Assembly (NCBI GenBank): GCA_040755415.1 | Contig: JBFMAZ010000026.1 | Location: 6,222 to 70,221, forward strand | DNA from: QYQD01 sp040755415 | GTDB taxonomy: Bacteria; Desulfobacterota; QYQD01 | Length of the DNA: 64,000 nucleotides | Direction: 5' to 3' | Shown here: positions 25,318-33,582 of the stretch, in pieces | Layout of the letters: each line of letters opens with the position of its first letter | Numbering within the stretch: the first letter of the stretch is position 1 | Notes under the pieces: generated by a model | The model's database searches: none | What the model was told of the DNA's origin: nothing | The model's input: only the letters and a program-made list of their open reading frames with translations | Program-made: the position numbers and the translations under genes

Positions 25318-26402
25318 GGTGTGCCTTCCTTCCAGCGAATAACCGCATCACCGGGCATGCCCGGTTTCAGAAGACCTTCGGGGTTCTCAACCGAGACCTC
25401 CACCCCAAATACAAGTTTGACACGCTCCTCCCTGGTCTCCACAGCTTTCGGTGTGAATTCAGCCTGCCCATATATCTTTGTTATGTTCCCCTTAAATGCC
25501 TTATCAGGAAAGGCATCCACAAACACCCTTACCTCGTTTCCTAGTCTTATCTTCCCTATATCAGGCTCAGGGATATATATTTTTAAGTATAGCCTATCCA
25601 TATCAACCATCACATAGAGCGGTGTGCCTGGATTGACTATTTCACCGACTTCAACCGGTCGTGAAAGGATGGTCCCGTCTGCTGGGGCGTAAATCTTTGT
25701 TTCTTGCAGGTCGGCATATACTTCTTGCATTCTGGCTACGGCGGCCCTGTAATTTGCCTCCGCGCCCTGGAGCTGCCTTCTCTTTATATTCACTATGTCC
25801 TTTGCGGCCAGGGCTGCTTCTAAATTCGCCTCTGCCCTTTTAAGCTCCTTTTCTGCGGCATTTACATCAGCCAGGCTGGTCTCGTGGTTCATCCTGACCC
25901 GGTCAAAATCGCTAGCAGAAACAAGCTGTTCCCGGAAAAGTGAAGAGTAACGCTCAAAATCTCTCCCGGTTTTCTCCAGGACAGCCCTCGTCCTCTCAAG
26001 CTGCGCCCTGGCCGCTTTCACAGCAGCCTCGGCTGCATTTATAGCAGCGGCGGCATCTTTTATGGTGAATCCCAGGTCCACCGTAGCCTGTTCTACTTGG
26101 GCCTTTGAAAGGGAAACACTTTCTCTGGCGTTTAGATACCGGGCCTCAAGCTGGTCTGAGACAATCTCCGCCAGAAGCTGGCCTCTCTTCACAGTATCAC
26201 TCTCATCCACAAGGGACGATTTTACTCGTCCCTGAATTTTCGGGGCAATGGTTACCTCTCTCCCTTCGATCCTTCCGCTGGCCGCAATCAATCCCACCGG
26301 GATTCTTTCCCTTATCTGACCCCGTATGAACCAGCATAGAGAGAATACCGCTATCGATACTGCAATGATAATTAACGTCTGTCTGAGGGTTGGTTTTTTC
26401 AT
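25299..26402 (-). CDS. HlyD-family periplasmic adaptor of the ABC-2 exporter
   Basis: A membrane-fusion protein linking the exporter to an outer-membrane channel. From the ATG at 26402 it has 367 residues: a short cytoplasmic start MKKPTLRQ, one membrane anchor (TLIIIAVSIAVFSLCWFI), a lipoyl/barrel-sandwich half GRIEGREVTIAPKIQGRV, a long coiled-coil hairpin (residues ~85-190), then the second half-motif IYAPADGTILSRPVEVGEIV. A longer frame reaches into the ubiB 3' end and is less likely. It overlaps the ATPase gene by 19 bp. A TolC-type partner may be the gene at 33583. Confidence 0.9.
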   Translation of the reverse strand: MKKPTLRQTLIIIAVSIAVFSLCWFIRGQIRERIPVGLIAASGRIEGREVTIAPKIQGRVKSSLVDESDTVKRGQLLAEIVSDQLEARYLNARESVSLSKAQVEQATVDLGFTIKDAAAAINAAEAAVKAARAQLERTRAVLEKTGRDFERYSSLFREQLVSASDFDRVRMNHETSLADVNAAEKELKRAEANLEAALAAKDIVNIKRRQLQGAEANYRAAVARMQEVYADLQETKIYAPADGTILSRPVEVGEIVNPGTPLYVMVDMDRLYLKIYIPEPDIGKIRLGNEVRVFVDAFPDKAFKGNITKIYGQAEFTPKAVETREERVKLVFGVEVSVENPEGLLKPGMPGDAVIRWKEGTPWIMPR

Positions 26403-26425
26403 AGTTTTCTCGGTCGTTGTGAGGA

Positions 26426-28108
26426 TCACAGTCTTCCCGAGCGCAAAATGCCGATCAGTAGCCATATACCCAGAATGCTGGCCAGGAGGAAACCGGCGAG
26501 GCCAAGGAAGGGATAGCCAAACAGCCTGGGACCGGCTCCGGTCTGGAACACAAGGGATGAGCCAATGATGAGGGCGGCAATCACTACCGCAAAACTCAGG
26601 CGGTTACTGGATCGGTCCAGTTCGCTAATGAAGCGTTCAAGTCCGCGGTGTTCGAATCTTATCCCCAGGTCATCCTTCCTGATCTTGGAAAGGATCTCCC
26701 GGACATCGGAGGGTAATTTCTTGAAGAGCACGGCCGTTTCTTCAAACACCCTGGAGAGTTCCTTTAACTGCCTGGCCGGGCTCAGCCTTTGGATCATAAG
26801 TTTCCGGGTATAGGGCCGGGCATGTTCGATAATATTAAATTCGGGATAGAGCATTCTTCCTACGCCCTCATTAGTCACCAGTGCCTTGCCTATCAATACC
26901 AGGTCCGAGGGAAGCCGGAGACTGTAGCGGCGGGTGATATCCATAAGTTCGTCCATAATAGCCCCGATATTCAATTCCTGAAGGGGGACTTCGTAATAAC
27001 GCTCCAGAAAGTCGGATAGCTCCATTCTAAAGTTTACCCGGTCAAATGGTTCCGGTGCCCGGCCAATGGTTAAAAGGACCTCTACCAGCGAATCCACGTC
27101 CTTGTCCACAATAGCCGTCAATATAGTAGCCATCTGATGGACGGTCTCCTCATCGAGCATCCCTATCATGCCGAAGTCCACGGGCGCAATCACATTATTT
27201 TCCAGGACAAAAAGATTCCCGGGATGGGGATCAGCATGGAAAAAATGGCACTCAAAGACCTCCTTGAGGATGAGGTCGGCTCCATTAATGGCGATGGTTT
27301 TACGGTCCAAACCGGCTGCCTGTAATTGTTCCAAATCTGATATTTTGATGCCATGGATGTATTCCATGGCCACGACCTTAGGGGCGGTTAACTCCCGGTA
27401 GACCCTGGGGATGTAAATAGTCTCATCGCCTGCAAAGTGTTTCCTGAACCTGTCGATATTACGGCCTTCCCTCACGAAATCCAGTTCTCGCCGGATTGTC
27501 CGGGCAAACTCATTTACAATCCTGACCGGCTCATAATGTCTAGTTTCCGGCAGACGCCGTTCGGCCAGTGTGGCCAGGTCATACAGGATGCGGATATCTG
27601 TCTCAATAGTGCTTTCAATACCCGGCCTCTGGACCTTAACTGCTATCTCATCACCAGACCTTGTTTTGGCCCTGTGCACCTGTGAGAGGGAGGCGGCCGC
27701 CACGGGCGTCTCTTCGAAGGTTTCAAAAAGTTCAGTCAGTGAACGGCCCAGTTGGGATTCTATAGTATCTTTAGCAGCCTGGAAGGGGAAGGGAGGTACT
27801 TTGTCTTGAAGCTTGCTAAATTCCCGGATAAAGTCCAGAGGAAGGAGATCCGGCCGGATACTCAATATCTGCCCGAGCTTAATAAAGGTCGGGCCCAGTT
27901 CCTCAAAGGCCAGTCGCACCCGCTCCGGAGTGGAAAGACGCCTGACATCCTCCCGCTCTTTTCTTAATATCCTCCTTCGCCATGATACATAGTACCTGGC
28001 TTTCAGTCGGTCTAGGAGGTCTCCGAATCCGTATCGGATAAAGACGGTGGCAATGTGGCCATATCGCTTCAGGTCCTGATAGGTTTCACGAACCTTGAAG
28101 ATGGGCAT
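26426..28108 (-). CDS. UbiB/ABC1-family atypical kinase
   Basis: A 560-residue member of the UbiB (AarF/ABC1/Coq8) family, linked to quinone biosynthesis or lipid homeostasis. It shows the KXGQ motif in FIKLGQILSIRPDLLP, the Ala-rich loop AAASLSQVHRA that replaces the glycine-rich loop, the catalytic region HADPHPGNLF and the metal site PVDFGMIG. Two C-terminal membrane helices (around residues 500-555) complete it, as in bacterial UbiB. It follows the phasin-like gene by 4 bp and precedes the exporter genes, so it may be co-transcribed with them. The physiological substrate is unknown. Confidence 0.93.
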   Translation of the reverse strand: MPIFKVRETYQDLKRYGHIATVFIRYGFGDLLDRLKARYYVSWRRRILRKEREDVRRLSTPERVRLAFEELGPTFIKLGQILSIRPDLLPLDFIREFSKLQDKVPPFPFQAAKDTIESQLGRSLTELFETFEETPVAAASLSQVHRAKTRSGDEIAVKVQRPGIESTIETDIRILYDLATLAERRLPETRHYEPVRIVNEFARTIRRELDFVREGRNIDRFRKHFAGDETIYIPRVYRELTAPKVVAMEYIHGIKISDLEQLQAAGLDRKTIAINGADLILKEVFECHFFHADPHPGNLFVLENNVIAPVDFGMIGMLDEETVHQMATILTAIVDKDVDSLVEVLLTIGRAPEPFDRVNFRMELSDFLERYYEVPLQELNIGAIMDELMDITRRYSLRLPSDLVLIGKALVTNEGVGRMLYPEFNIIEHARPYTRKLMIQRLSPARQLKELSRVFEETAVLFKKLPSDVREILSKIRKDDLGIRFEHRGLERFISELDRSSNRLSFAVVIAALIIGSSLVFQTGAGPRLFGYPFLGLAGFLLASILGIWLLIGILRSGRL

Positions 28109-28112
28109 AATT

Positions 28113-28403
28113 TTAGGATATCCTTTTTTCTATGTCCTCCAGTCTTTTTGATATCTCCTCCAGGTCCTTTTTGGTAGGCAGCCCCAAGTTGGTTATTACC
28201 TTTTGCACGGCCTCGGTTAGCTTGCCGACCAACTCCTTTTCCTGCTTCTCAGCCTCCTTGAGCAGCTTATCCACCATTTTGAACTTTTCTTCCCGGGCTA
28301 CCTCTCCCCGTTTAATGAGGTCATCAACCAGTTCCTCTGCCTTTTCTTTGGTGAGGCTGATCACACCCAGACCTAACAGCATTGCCTTCTTGATAATGTC
28401 CAT
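28113..28403 (-). CDS. phasin-family protein
   Basis: A 96-residue amphipathic helical protein. It begins MDIIKKAMLLGLGVISLTKE, followed by a heptad-rich Lys/Glu region through KDLEEISKRLEDIEKRIS, predicted as coiled coil. The opening matches small phasin or PHA-granule-associated-type proteins often found beside ubiB in anaerobes. The ATG has AGGAGG upstream (in AAAGGAGGACAATA). No PHA synthase is in the window, so a granule role is not shown. Confidence 0.8.
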   Translation of the reverse strand: MDIIKKAMLLGLGVISLTKEKAEELVDDLIKRGEVAREEKFKMVDKLLKEAEKQEKELVGKLTEAVQKVITNLGLPTKKDLEEISKRLEDIEKRIS

Positions 28404-28642
28404 TATTGTCCTCCTTTCCTAAAAGTGTTCCATTATCTTCTTGATGACGTCCCGAAGCTCTGCCCTGACGACATCACCGGGCTGTCTTCTGCGGAGGAGA
28501 CTTGTCTAATCACATTCTACTGATTTTGCAGTTTCAAAACAATCAAAATTACTTTCAGCCTTTTGCATGGCCCCTGATGGGTTCTGCTTTTCAACAGACT
28601 GCTCCTGTCACAGGACCACCGACAAAGATAAAAAACAATATG
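28404..28642. other. short gap with a possible gene remnant
   Basis: On the minus strand 28424-28498 encodes an open stretch RRQPGDVVRAELRDVIKKIM ending EHF and a TAG, with no start codon. It resembles the end of a helical protein and may be a remnant. The rest is unassigned. Confidence 0.25.
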
Positions 28643-28933
28643 CTAAACTACCTCTTCCAGTGGCATGACAAATGCTTTTATGCCTCCTTTTGGATGTCTT
28701 CTCTTCATTTCTTTTACTGCCAGAACCAAAGGGCCCAGTTCTTCGTCTCCTGCCGCTATGACAAGGAAATTGTTCTTGCCGGGCCAGCATTGAGTTCCAA
28801 GGCGAGGTTGGGTCTCATCGCCTTCACCAATGACCTCAGCGAATTTTGTATAACCTTTGATGCCTACCGCTTTTATGGCCTCCATGACCTCATAATCAAC
28901 AGCCTCGCAATAGGCTATAAAAACCATTTTCAT
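28643..28933 (-). CDS. P-II-like transporter-associated protein
   Basis: A 96-residue protein (MKMVFIAYCEAVDYEVMEAI) with a ferredoxin-like P-II fold pattern and a middle loop EVIGEGDETQPRLGTQCWPG. It resembles the PG0541-type P-II-like proteins found downstream of RND pumps. I choose the ATG at 28933, 8 nt after AGAGGA; two nearby alternatives exist, and a frame extended by 49 residues into the pump gene is unlikely. It lies 97 bp after the RND gene. Likely a small regulator of the pump; its ligand is unknown. Confidence 0.75.
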   Translation of the reverse strand: MKMVFIAYCEAVDYEVMEAIKAVGIKGYTKFAEVIGEGDETQPRLGTQCWPGKNNFLVIAAGDEELGPLVLAVKEMKRRHPKGGIKAFVMPLEEVV

Positions 28934-29030
28934 AAGCACCATTCCTCTATACTGTTTTTTGATTTTTACTCCAAAAATACCTTCCTGACAGCCGAGACGG
29001 CTGTCCTGGGTGACATAATAAGCATAACAG

Positions 29031-32000
29031 CTACTTTTTCTTCCACATAAATTTTCTCTGCAGATCATCAAATAGATCATAGGCCACCGGAACGACCACC
29101 AGGGTCAAAAACAGAGAGGTAAGGAGTCCGCCGATGGTGGCGATGGCCATGGGCGCACGGGTCTCCGCGCCTTCTCCAATACCGATAGCAATGGGCATCA
29201 TGCCGAAGACCATGGCAACGGTGGTCATAAGTATAGGTCTTAATCTCACCGGCCCGGCCTGGAGTAAGGCCTCTCTCCTTTCCATCCCCCTTTCCCGGAG
29301 TGTGTTAGTGTAATCGACCAGCAGGATGGCGTTCTTTTTCACAAGGCCCATGAGAAGGATAAGCCCGATGAAACTGAAGATATTAAGTGTCTTTCCTGTA
29401 ATGAGTAATGCACCGAATGCACCTATGAAGGAAAAAGGCATGGAAAGGAGTATGGTAAATGGATGTATGAAGCTCTCAAACTGGGAGGCGAGGATCATAT
29501 ACGCCAGAATGATGCCCAGCACCAGGGCAAACATAAGATACTGGAACGACTCTCCCATAGTCTCGGCCATTCCCTTGTATCTTGCCGAATAATCAGACGG
29601 CAGTACCTTTGCTGATATGGCATCAAGCTCACCCATGGCCTGCCCGAGGGGTTTGCCCTCGAGGTTGGCAAAAAGGGTTATAGCCCTCTGTCTGTCCACC
29701 CGGTTGATAATGCTGGGGCCGCCCGCCTCCTGAATATTGACTACATTAGAAATTTCCACGAGCCGGCCATCCTTTGACCTCACATAGAGTCTTCCTATAT
29801 CACCAGGATCTGTTCTGTCTGTGGGAATAAGCCTGGCCCGGACATCGTATCTCCTGCCCCTGGTCTCATCCTTGAACTTTGTCACATCTACTTCACCGCC
29901 AATGAGAAAGTTTACTGCCTCGGCCACTGTGGCCACCCCGACCCCCAAATCTGCGGCCTTGTCCCGGTCAATAAAGACCTTCAGCTCCGGTTTTCCGGTT
30001 TCAAGCGAAGTATCTACATCCACGATACCGGGCAATTTGGAAAACTCTCCCACTATCTGCCTGGTATAGGTCTCGAGGGAGGATAAATCCCGGCCCCGGA
30101 TACTATACTGTATGGGGACCATCCTCTGCTCGCCGCCGATAAGGGAGATATCCTCCGCCGTTCCCTGCAGGCCGGGTATCCGGGCGAATCTCCTTCTGAC
30201 CTCAGCCTTTATCTGTTCCTGGCTTTTTTCTCTCTCCGCCCTCGGCTTGAGGCTGATGAACATCACGCCTTTATTGACCTCCCCGCCAACCAGCCCTTGT
30301 GCGTAAAAGGCGGTCTTTACTTCGGGTATAGACCTTATATAATCCTCGGCCTCTTTAAACATCTTGTCTATCTCATCTACCGAATAATCTATAGGGGCCT
30401 CGACCCTGACCATAAACCTGGATTGATCTTCCGGCGGGATAAACTCTTTGCCGAGGAATCTGGTTATAAGGAGGCTGGAGATAAATATGCCTGTGGCCAG
30501 GATTATTACCAGGGCCCGGTGATTAAGGGCCACCCGCAAAAGTTCCCGGTAAAGCCCTTCAGTTTTCTTATACCACTTTTCAAATCCATCTGAGACCTTG
30601 GTAAATAATCCACCCTTGCCCCCTTTTAGTAAAGGGGGGAGGGGGGAATTTGACTGACTGCCGACCACTGACTTCTGACTTCTCAAGTATCGCGAGGCCA
30701 TCATCGGCGTCAGGGTAAAGGATACGAACAGGGATATCATTACAGCGAAAACAACGGTAAGGGCGAACTGGAGAAAGAACCTTCCGATGATACCTTTCAT
30801 GAAGGCCACGGGAAGGAATATGGCGACGATGGCAAGGGTAGTAGCCATGACGGCCAGACCTATCTCAGAGGTGGCAAAGGATGCGGCCTCCCGCGGGGCC
30901 ATGCCTTCCTCTATGTGCCGGTGGATATTTTCAATAACGATGATGGCATCGTCGATCAAAATCCCCACAGAAAGGGAGAGGGCCAGCATGGACATGTTAT
31001 TAAATGTAAAGTTGGATAGCTTCATGACGGCGAACGTGGCTATTATGGATGTAGGGATAGCCAGGGCGCTTATCAATGTAATGCGGAGGCTTTTTAAAAA
31101 CAGGAGCACCGCCAGGGCGGCAAAGATTCCGCCATAGATAAGATGGTGCTGGACCTCATTAATGGAGCGCTTTATAAAATCCGACTGGTCAAAACTTATC
31201 TCCAGTTTCATCCCGGGCGGGAGGGCCTTTCTGATATTTACCAGTTCCTTTTTAATCCGGTCTATTACCTCGACCGTATTGGTTCCGGATTGTTTCTGTA
31301 TCCCCAGGCCGACAGCCGGTATCCCGTTGAACCTGGCTATGGAACGCTTCTCTTCCATTCCGTCCTCAGCCCGGCCGATATCCCGGAGTCTTATCGGCGC
31401 CCCTTTGTAGTATCCAACGATAAGGTCATTGAATTCCTGGGGACTCCTGAATTCACCCTTGACCTTTACGGAGTACTCCTTTGTGTGGCTCTCAATCCTT
31501 CCGCCCGGGAGTTCAATATTTTCTCTCTGGAGTGACGTGAGGACATCATGTGCGGTTATCCCGTAAGCAGAGAGTTTATCTGAATCGAGCCAGACCCTTA
31601 CCTGCCTGAGCCTCAGCCCCGCCGTTCTTATAGCCCCAACTCCCGATATCTTCTGGAGCTGTTCCTTCAATACCTCATCCGCATAGGTGGAAAGGTCTCT
31701 CACCGATTTTTCACCGGACAGGCCCAGCCACATAACCGGAGTGGCATCCGGGTCAACCTTTTCTATGACAGGTTCATCAATATCAGTAGGGAGCTTTCCC
31801 CTTATAATTGAAATCTTCTCTCTTACATCCTGAACTGCCAGGTCTATATCCCTTTCCAGTACAAACTCCACGATGACCGTAGATCGCCCCTCTGTACTGG
31901 TGGAGGTTATGGTCTTTACACCGTTTATGGTGTTTATGGCCTCCTCGATCTTATCTGTCACATCAACGTCCATGATCTCGGGGCTGGCGCCTTGCAATGT

Positions 32001-32147
32001 GGTGGTAATGTTCACGATAGGGAAGTCAACTTTTGGGAATAAGTCCACCCCGATATCCGGATAAGTCACCACGCCGAATATCACCAACGCCATGATGACC
32101 ATGGTGGCGAAGACCGGGCGTTTTATAGATGTATCAGCGAGCCACAT
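29031..32147 (-). CDS. RND-family efflux pump inner-membrane subunit
   Basis: A 1038-residue hydrophobe/amphiphile-efflux RND protein of AcrB/MdtB type, working as a proton-driven trimer. The N terminus SIKRPVFATMVIMALVIFGV, the TM4 motif LALSLSVGILIDDAIIVIEN with the conserved DD proton-relay pair, and the TM10-11 region LILLMGLVKKNAILLVDYTN are present. Residues ~485-515, in the cytoplasmic loop between the two halves, are encoded by repeat DNA (30605-30690). The gene overlaps the adaptor stop by 14 bp. The pump is otherwise full-length. Confidence 0.95.
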   Translation of the reverse strand: MWLADTSIKRPVFATMVIMALVIFGVVTYPDIGVDLFPKVDFPIVNITTTLQGASPEIMDVDVTDKIEEAINTINGVKTITSTSTEGRSTVIVEFVLERDIDLAVQDVREKISIIRGKLPTDIDEPVIEKVDPDATPVMWLGLSGEKSVRDLSTYADEVLKEQLQKISGVGAIRTAGLRLRQVRVWLDSDKLSAYGITAHDVLTSLQRENIELPGGRIESHTKEYSVKVKGEFRSPQEFNDLIVGYYKGAPIRLRDIGRAEDGMEEKRSIARFNGIPAVGLGIQKQSGTNTVEVIDRIKKELVNIRKALPPGMKLEISFDQSDFIKRSINEVQHHLIYGGIFAALAVLLFLKSLRITLISALAIPTSIIATFAVMKLSNFTFNNMSMLALSLSVGILIDDAIIVIENIHRHIEEGMAPREAASFATSEIGLAVMATTLAIVAIFLPVAFMKGIIGRFFLQFALTVVFAVMISLFVSFTLTPMMASRYLRSQKSVVGSQSNSPLPPLLKGGKGGLFTKVSDGFEKWYKKTEGLYRELLRVALNHRALVIILATGIFISSLLITRFLGKEFIPPEDQSRFMVRVEAPIDYSVDEIDKMFKEAEDYIRSIPEVKTAFYAQGLVGGEVNKGVMFISLKPRAEREKSQEQIKAEVRRRFARIPGLQGTAEDISLIGGEQRMVPIQYSIRGRDLSSLETYTRQIVGEFSKLPGIVDVDTSLETGKPELKVFIDRDKAADLGVGVATVAEAVNFLIGGEVDVTKFKDETRGRRYDVRARLIPTDRTDPGDIGRLYVRSKDGRLVEISNVVNIQEAGGPSIINRVDRQRAITLFANLEGKPLGQAMGELDAISAKVLPSDYSARYKGMAETMGESFQYLMFALVLGIILAYMILASQFESFIHPFTILLSMPFSFIGAFGALLITGKTLNIFSFIGLILLMGLVKKNAILLVDYTNTLRERGMERREALLQAGPVRLRPILMTTVAMVFGMMPIAIGIGEGAETRAPMAIATIGGLLTSLFLTLVVVPVAYDLFDDLQRKFMWKKK
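30605..30690. repeat. intergenic-type repeat read in frame inside the RND pump gene
   Basis: A CCCCCTTTTAGTAAAGGGGG palindrome with GAGGGGGGAATT is joined to a tract of TGACTGCCGACCACTGACTT type. Both types are found in non-coding DNA at 33360-33390 and 33575-33605. It adds about 30 residues (SPLPPLLKGGKGG and QKSVVGSQ) to the central cytoplasmic loop. Confidence 0.8.
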
Positions 32148-33219
32148 TCACCTTTATCCCTTCCGACAAATTCTGTTGCCCCACCACGACCACTGGCTCA
32201 TTTTCTTTCAGTCCCTCCACAATCTCCATCAACTCTCCATATTTACTTCCAATCTTTACTTCCTTCTCCTTTGCCTTGCCTCCTTCCACGACAAATACTT
32301 TTACCTTTTCTGCTTCATAAAGGAGGGAGGTGACAGGAACAACTACAGTATCCCTTGCAGCACCTGTGTAGAGTGTAACATGGGCAAAGAAACTTGGCTT
32401 CAAAAGCCCATCGGGATTCGGCACCAGCGCCTCCACCTGAAGCGTCCTCGTCTTCTCTTCCAGGCTTGGATAGATGATGCTCACCTTGCCTTTAAATTCC
32501 CGATCCGGAAAGGCGTCCACCTTGAAGGTCACATCCTGCCCCTTTTCCAACTTCCCGACATCCTTTTCAATTACTGTAAAATTGAGCTTGAGAGGATGGT
32601 TCTGGATGATTATAAATAGGTTTGTGCCGTTTTTTACATAATCACCGGCGGAGACCTTCTTTTCCTTCACCACACCGGAGAGAGGGGAGTATATCCTTGT
32701 CTTTATGAGCTTCTGTCTGGACAGGGAAAGGGCGGCCCTGGCCCTCTCCACATCCGCCTCGGCCAGGGATAGCCTGGTTGAGACATCATCAAACTGCTGC
32801 TGGGTCACGAGCTGTTCTTTATAGAGGGCCTCCTTTCTCTGGTACTCCAGCTTTGTATTGGCCAGGGTGGCTTCGGCCTGCCTTAGAGCGGCCTCAGCCC
32901 TCTTAACCTCAAGTCGGTAATCCGTATCGTCAATCGTTGCTAAAACCACCCCCCTTGAAACCATTGTGCCTTCATCGGCCCGCGCATCCTTTAAAATCCC
33001 ATCCACTTCGGCGCTTACCATAACCTCCTCATAAGGGTTTAGTGAGCCAATAGTCTCCACAAAAGGCCGGAGGGGTCTTTTTTCTGTAGCCTGAATCTTA
33101 ACGTTAACGGCCTTTTCTGCCGGGGTCTTTGCCTCCTTTTTCTGACAGCCGACAGGAAACAGGAAACAGACAACAGACAATAGACAACAGAACATCACAA
33201 ATAACGGTCTTTTTTTCAT
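32134..33219 (-). CDS. RND efflux periplasmic adaptor lipoprotein
   Basis: A 361-residue membrane-fusion protein for the pump just downstream. From the ATG at 33219 it begins with a lipoprotein signal, MKKRPLFVMFCCLLSVVCFL followed by FPVGCQKK, in which the Cys is the probable lipidation site. Then come the half-lipoyl motif VSAEVDGILKDARADEGTMV, a coiled-coil hairpin (~90-160), and IYSPLSGVVKEKKVSAGDYV. A longer frame starting at 33435 would add 72 residues of repeat-encoded PLWKRAAPAF units and is rejected. The sequence GGGGGA before the ATG comes from the repeat itself. Confidence 0.9.
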   Translation of the reverse strand: MKKRPLFVMFCCLLSVVCFLFPVGCQKKEAKTPAEKAVNVKIQATEKRPLRPFVETIGSLNPYEEVMVSAEVDGILKDARADEGTMVSRGVVLATIDDTDYRLEVKRAEAALRQAEATLANTKLEYQRKEALYKEQLVTQQQFDDVSTRLSLAEADVERARAALSLSRQKLIKTRIYSPLSGVVKEKKVSAGDYVKNGTNLFIIIQNHPLKLNFTVIEKDVGKLEKGQDVTFKVDAFPDREFKGKVSIIYPSLEEKTRTLQVEALVPNPDGLLKPSFFAHVTLYTGAARDTVVVPVTSLLYEAEKVKVFVVEGGKAKEKEVKIGSKYGELMEIVEGLKENEPVVVVGQQNLSEGIKVNVAR

Positions 33220-33224
33220 CTGAA

Positions 33225-33400
33225 AATCCCCCTGTATCCCCCTTTTCCAAAGGGGGAATGCAGGGGCTGCCCTTTTCCAAAGGGGGAATGCAGGGGCTGC
33301 CCTTTTCCAAAGGGGGAATATGATGTGCCCCCTTTCCCAAAGGGGGGTTTCACGAATTCCCCCCTTTAGTAAAGGGGGGTGAGGGGGGATTATTTTCATC
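33225..33400. repeat. repeat cluster with a 30-bp tandem array
   Basis: Units of CCTTTTCCAAAGGGGGAATG followed by CAGGGGCTGC (30 bp) occur at 33241-33270, 33271-33300 and partly at 33301-33319. They are flanked by related palindromes (CCCCTTTCCCAAAGGGG near 33329 and CCCCCTTTAGTAAAGGGGGG near 33360). It is located directly upstream of the adaptor start codon. Confidence 0.85.
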
Positions 33401-33582
33401 GTCCTTTGTGTCGCCATGCTATATGTGTGTTTCATCTTGCTATCGCTCCTGAGAATTTTTATGTAAAAGACATGGCCTTTTTAAGTGAACCTCTTGTTTC
33501 CTCGCTTCACGGCTTGCGCAGCAAGTTTCGCTCAGAAACATAGGAGTTCCCTAAGGATCGGGAAACTCCAGATATCAACTGA

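Noticed and set aside
33241..33319. CRISPR-like array of 30-bp units
   Set aside because: Units are directly adjacent with no unique spacers, only 2.6 copies, and no cas genes.
33219..33435. N-terminal extension of the RND adaptor with PLWKRAAPAF repeats
   Set aside because: It is translation of intergenic repeats. A proper lipoprotein signal starts at 33219.
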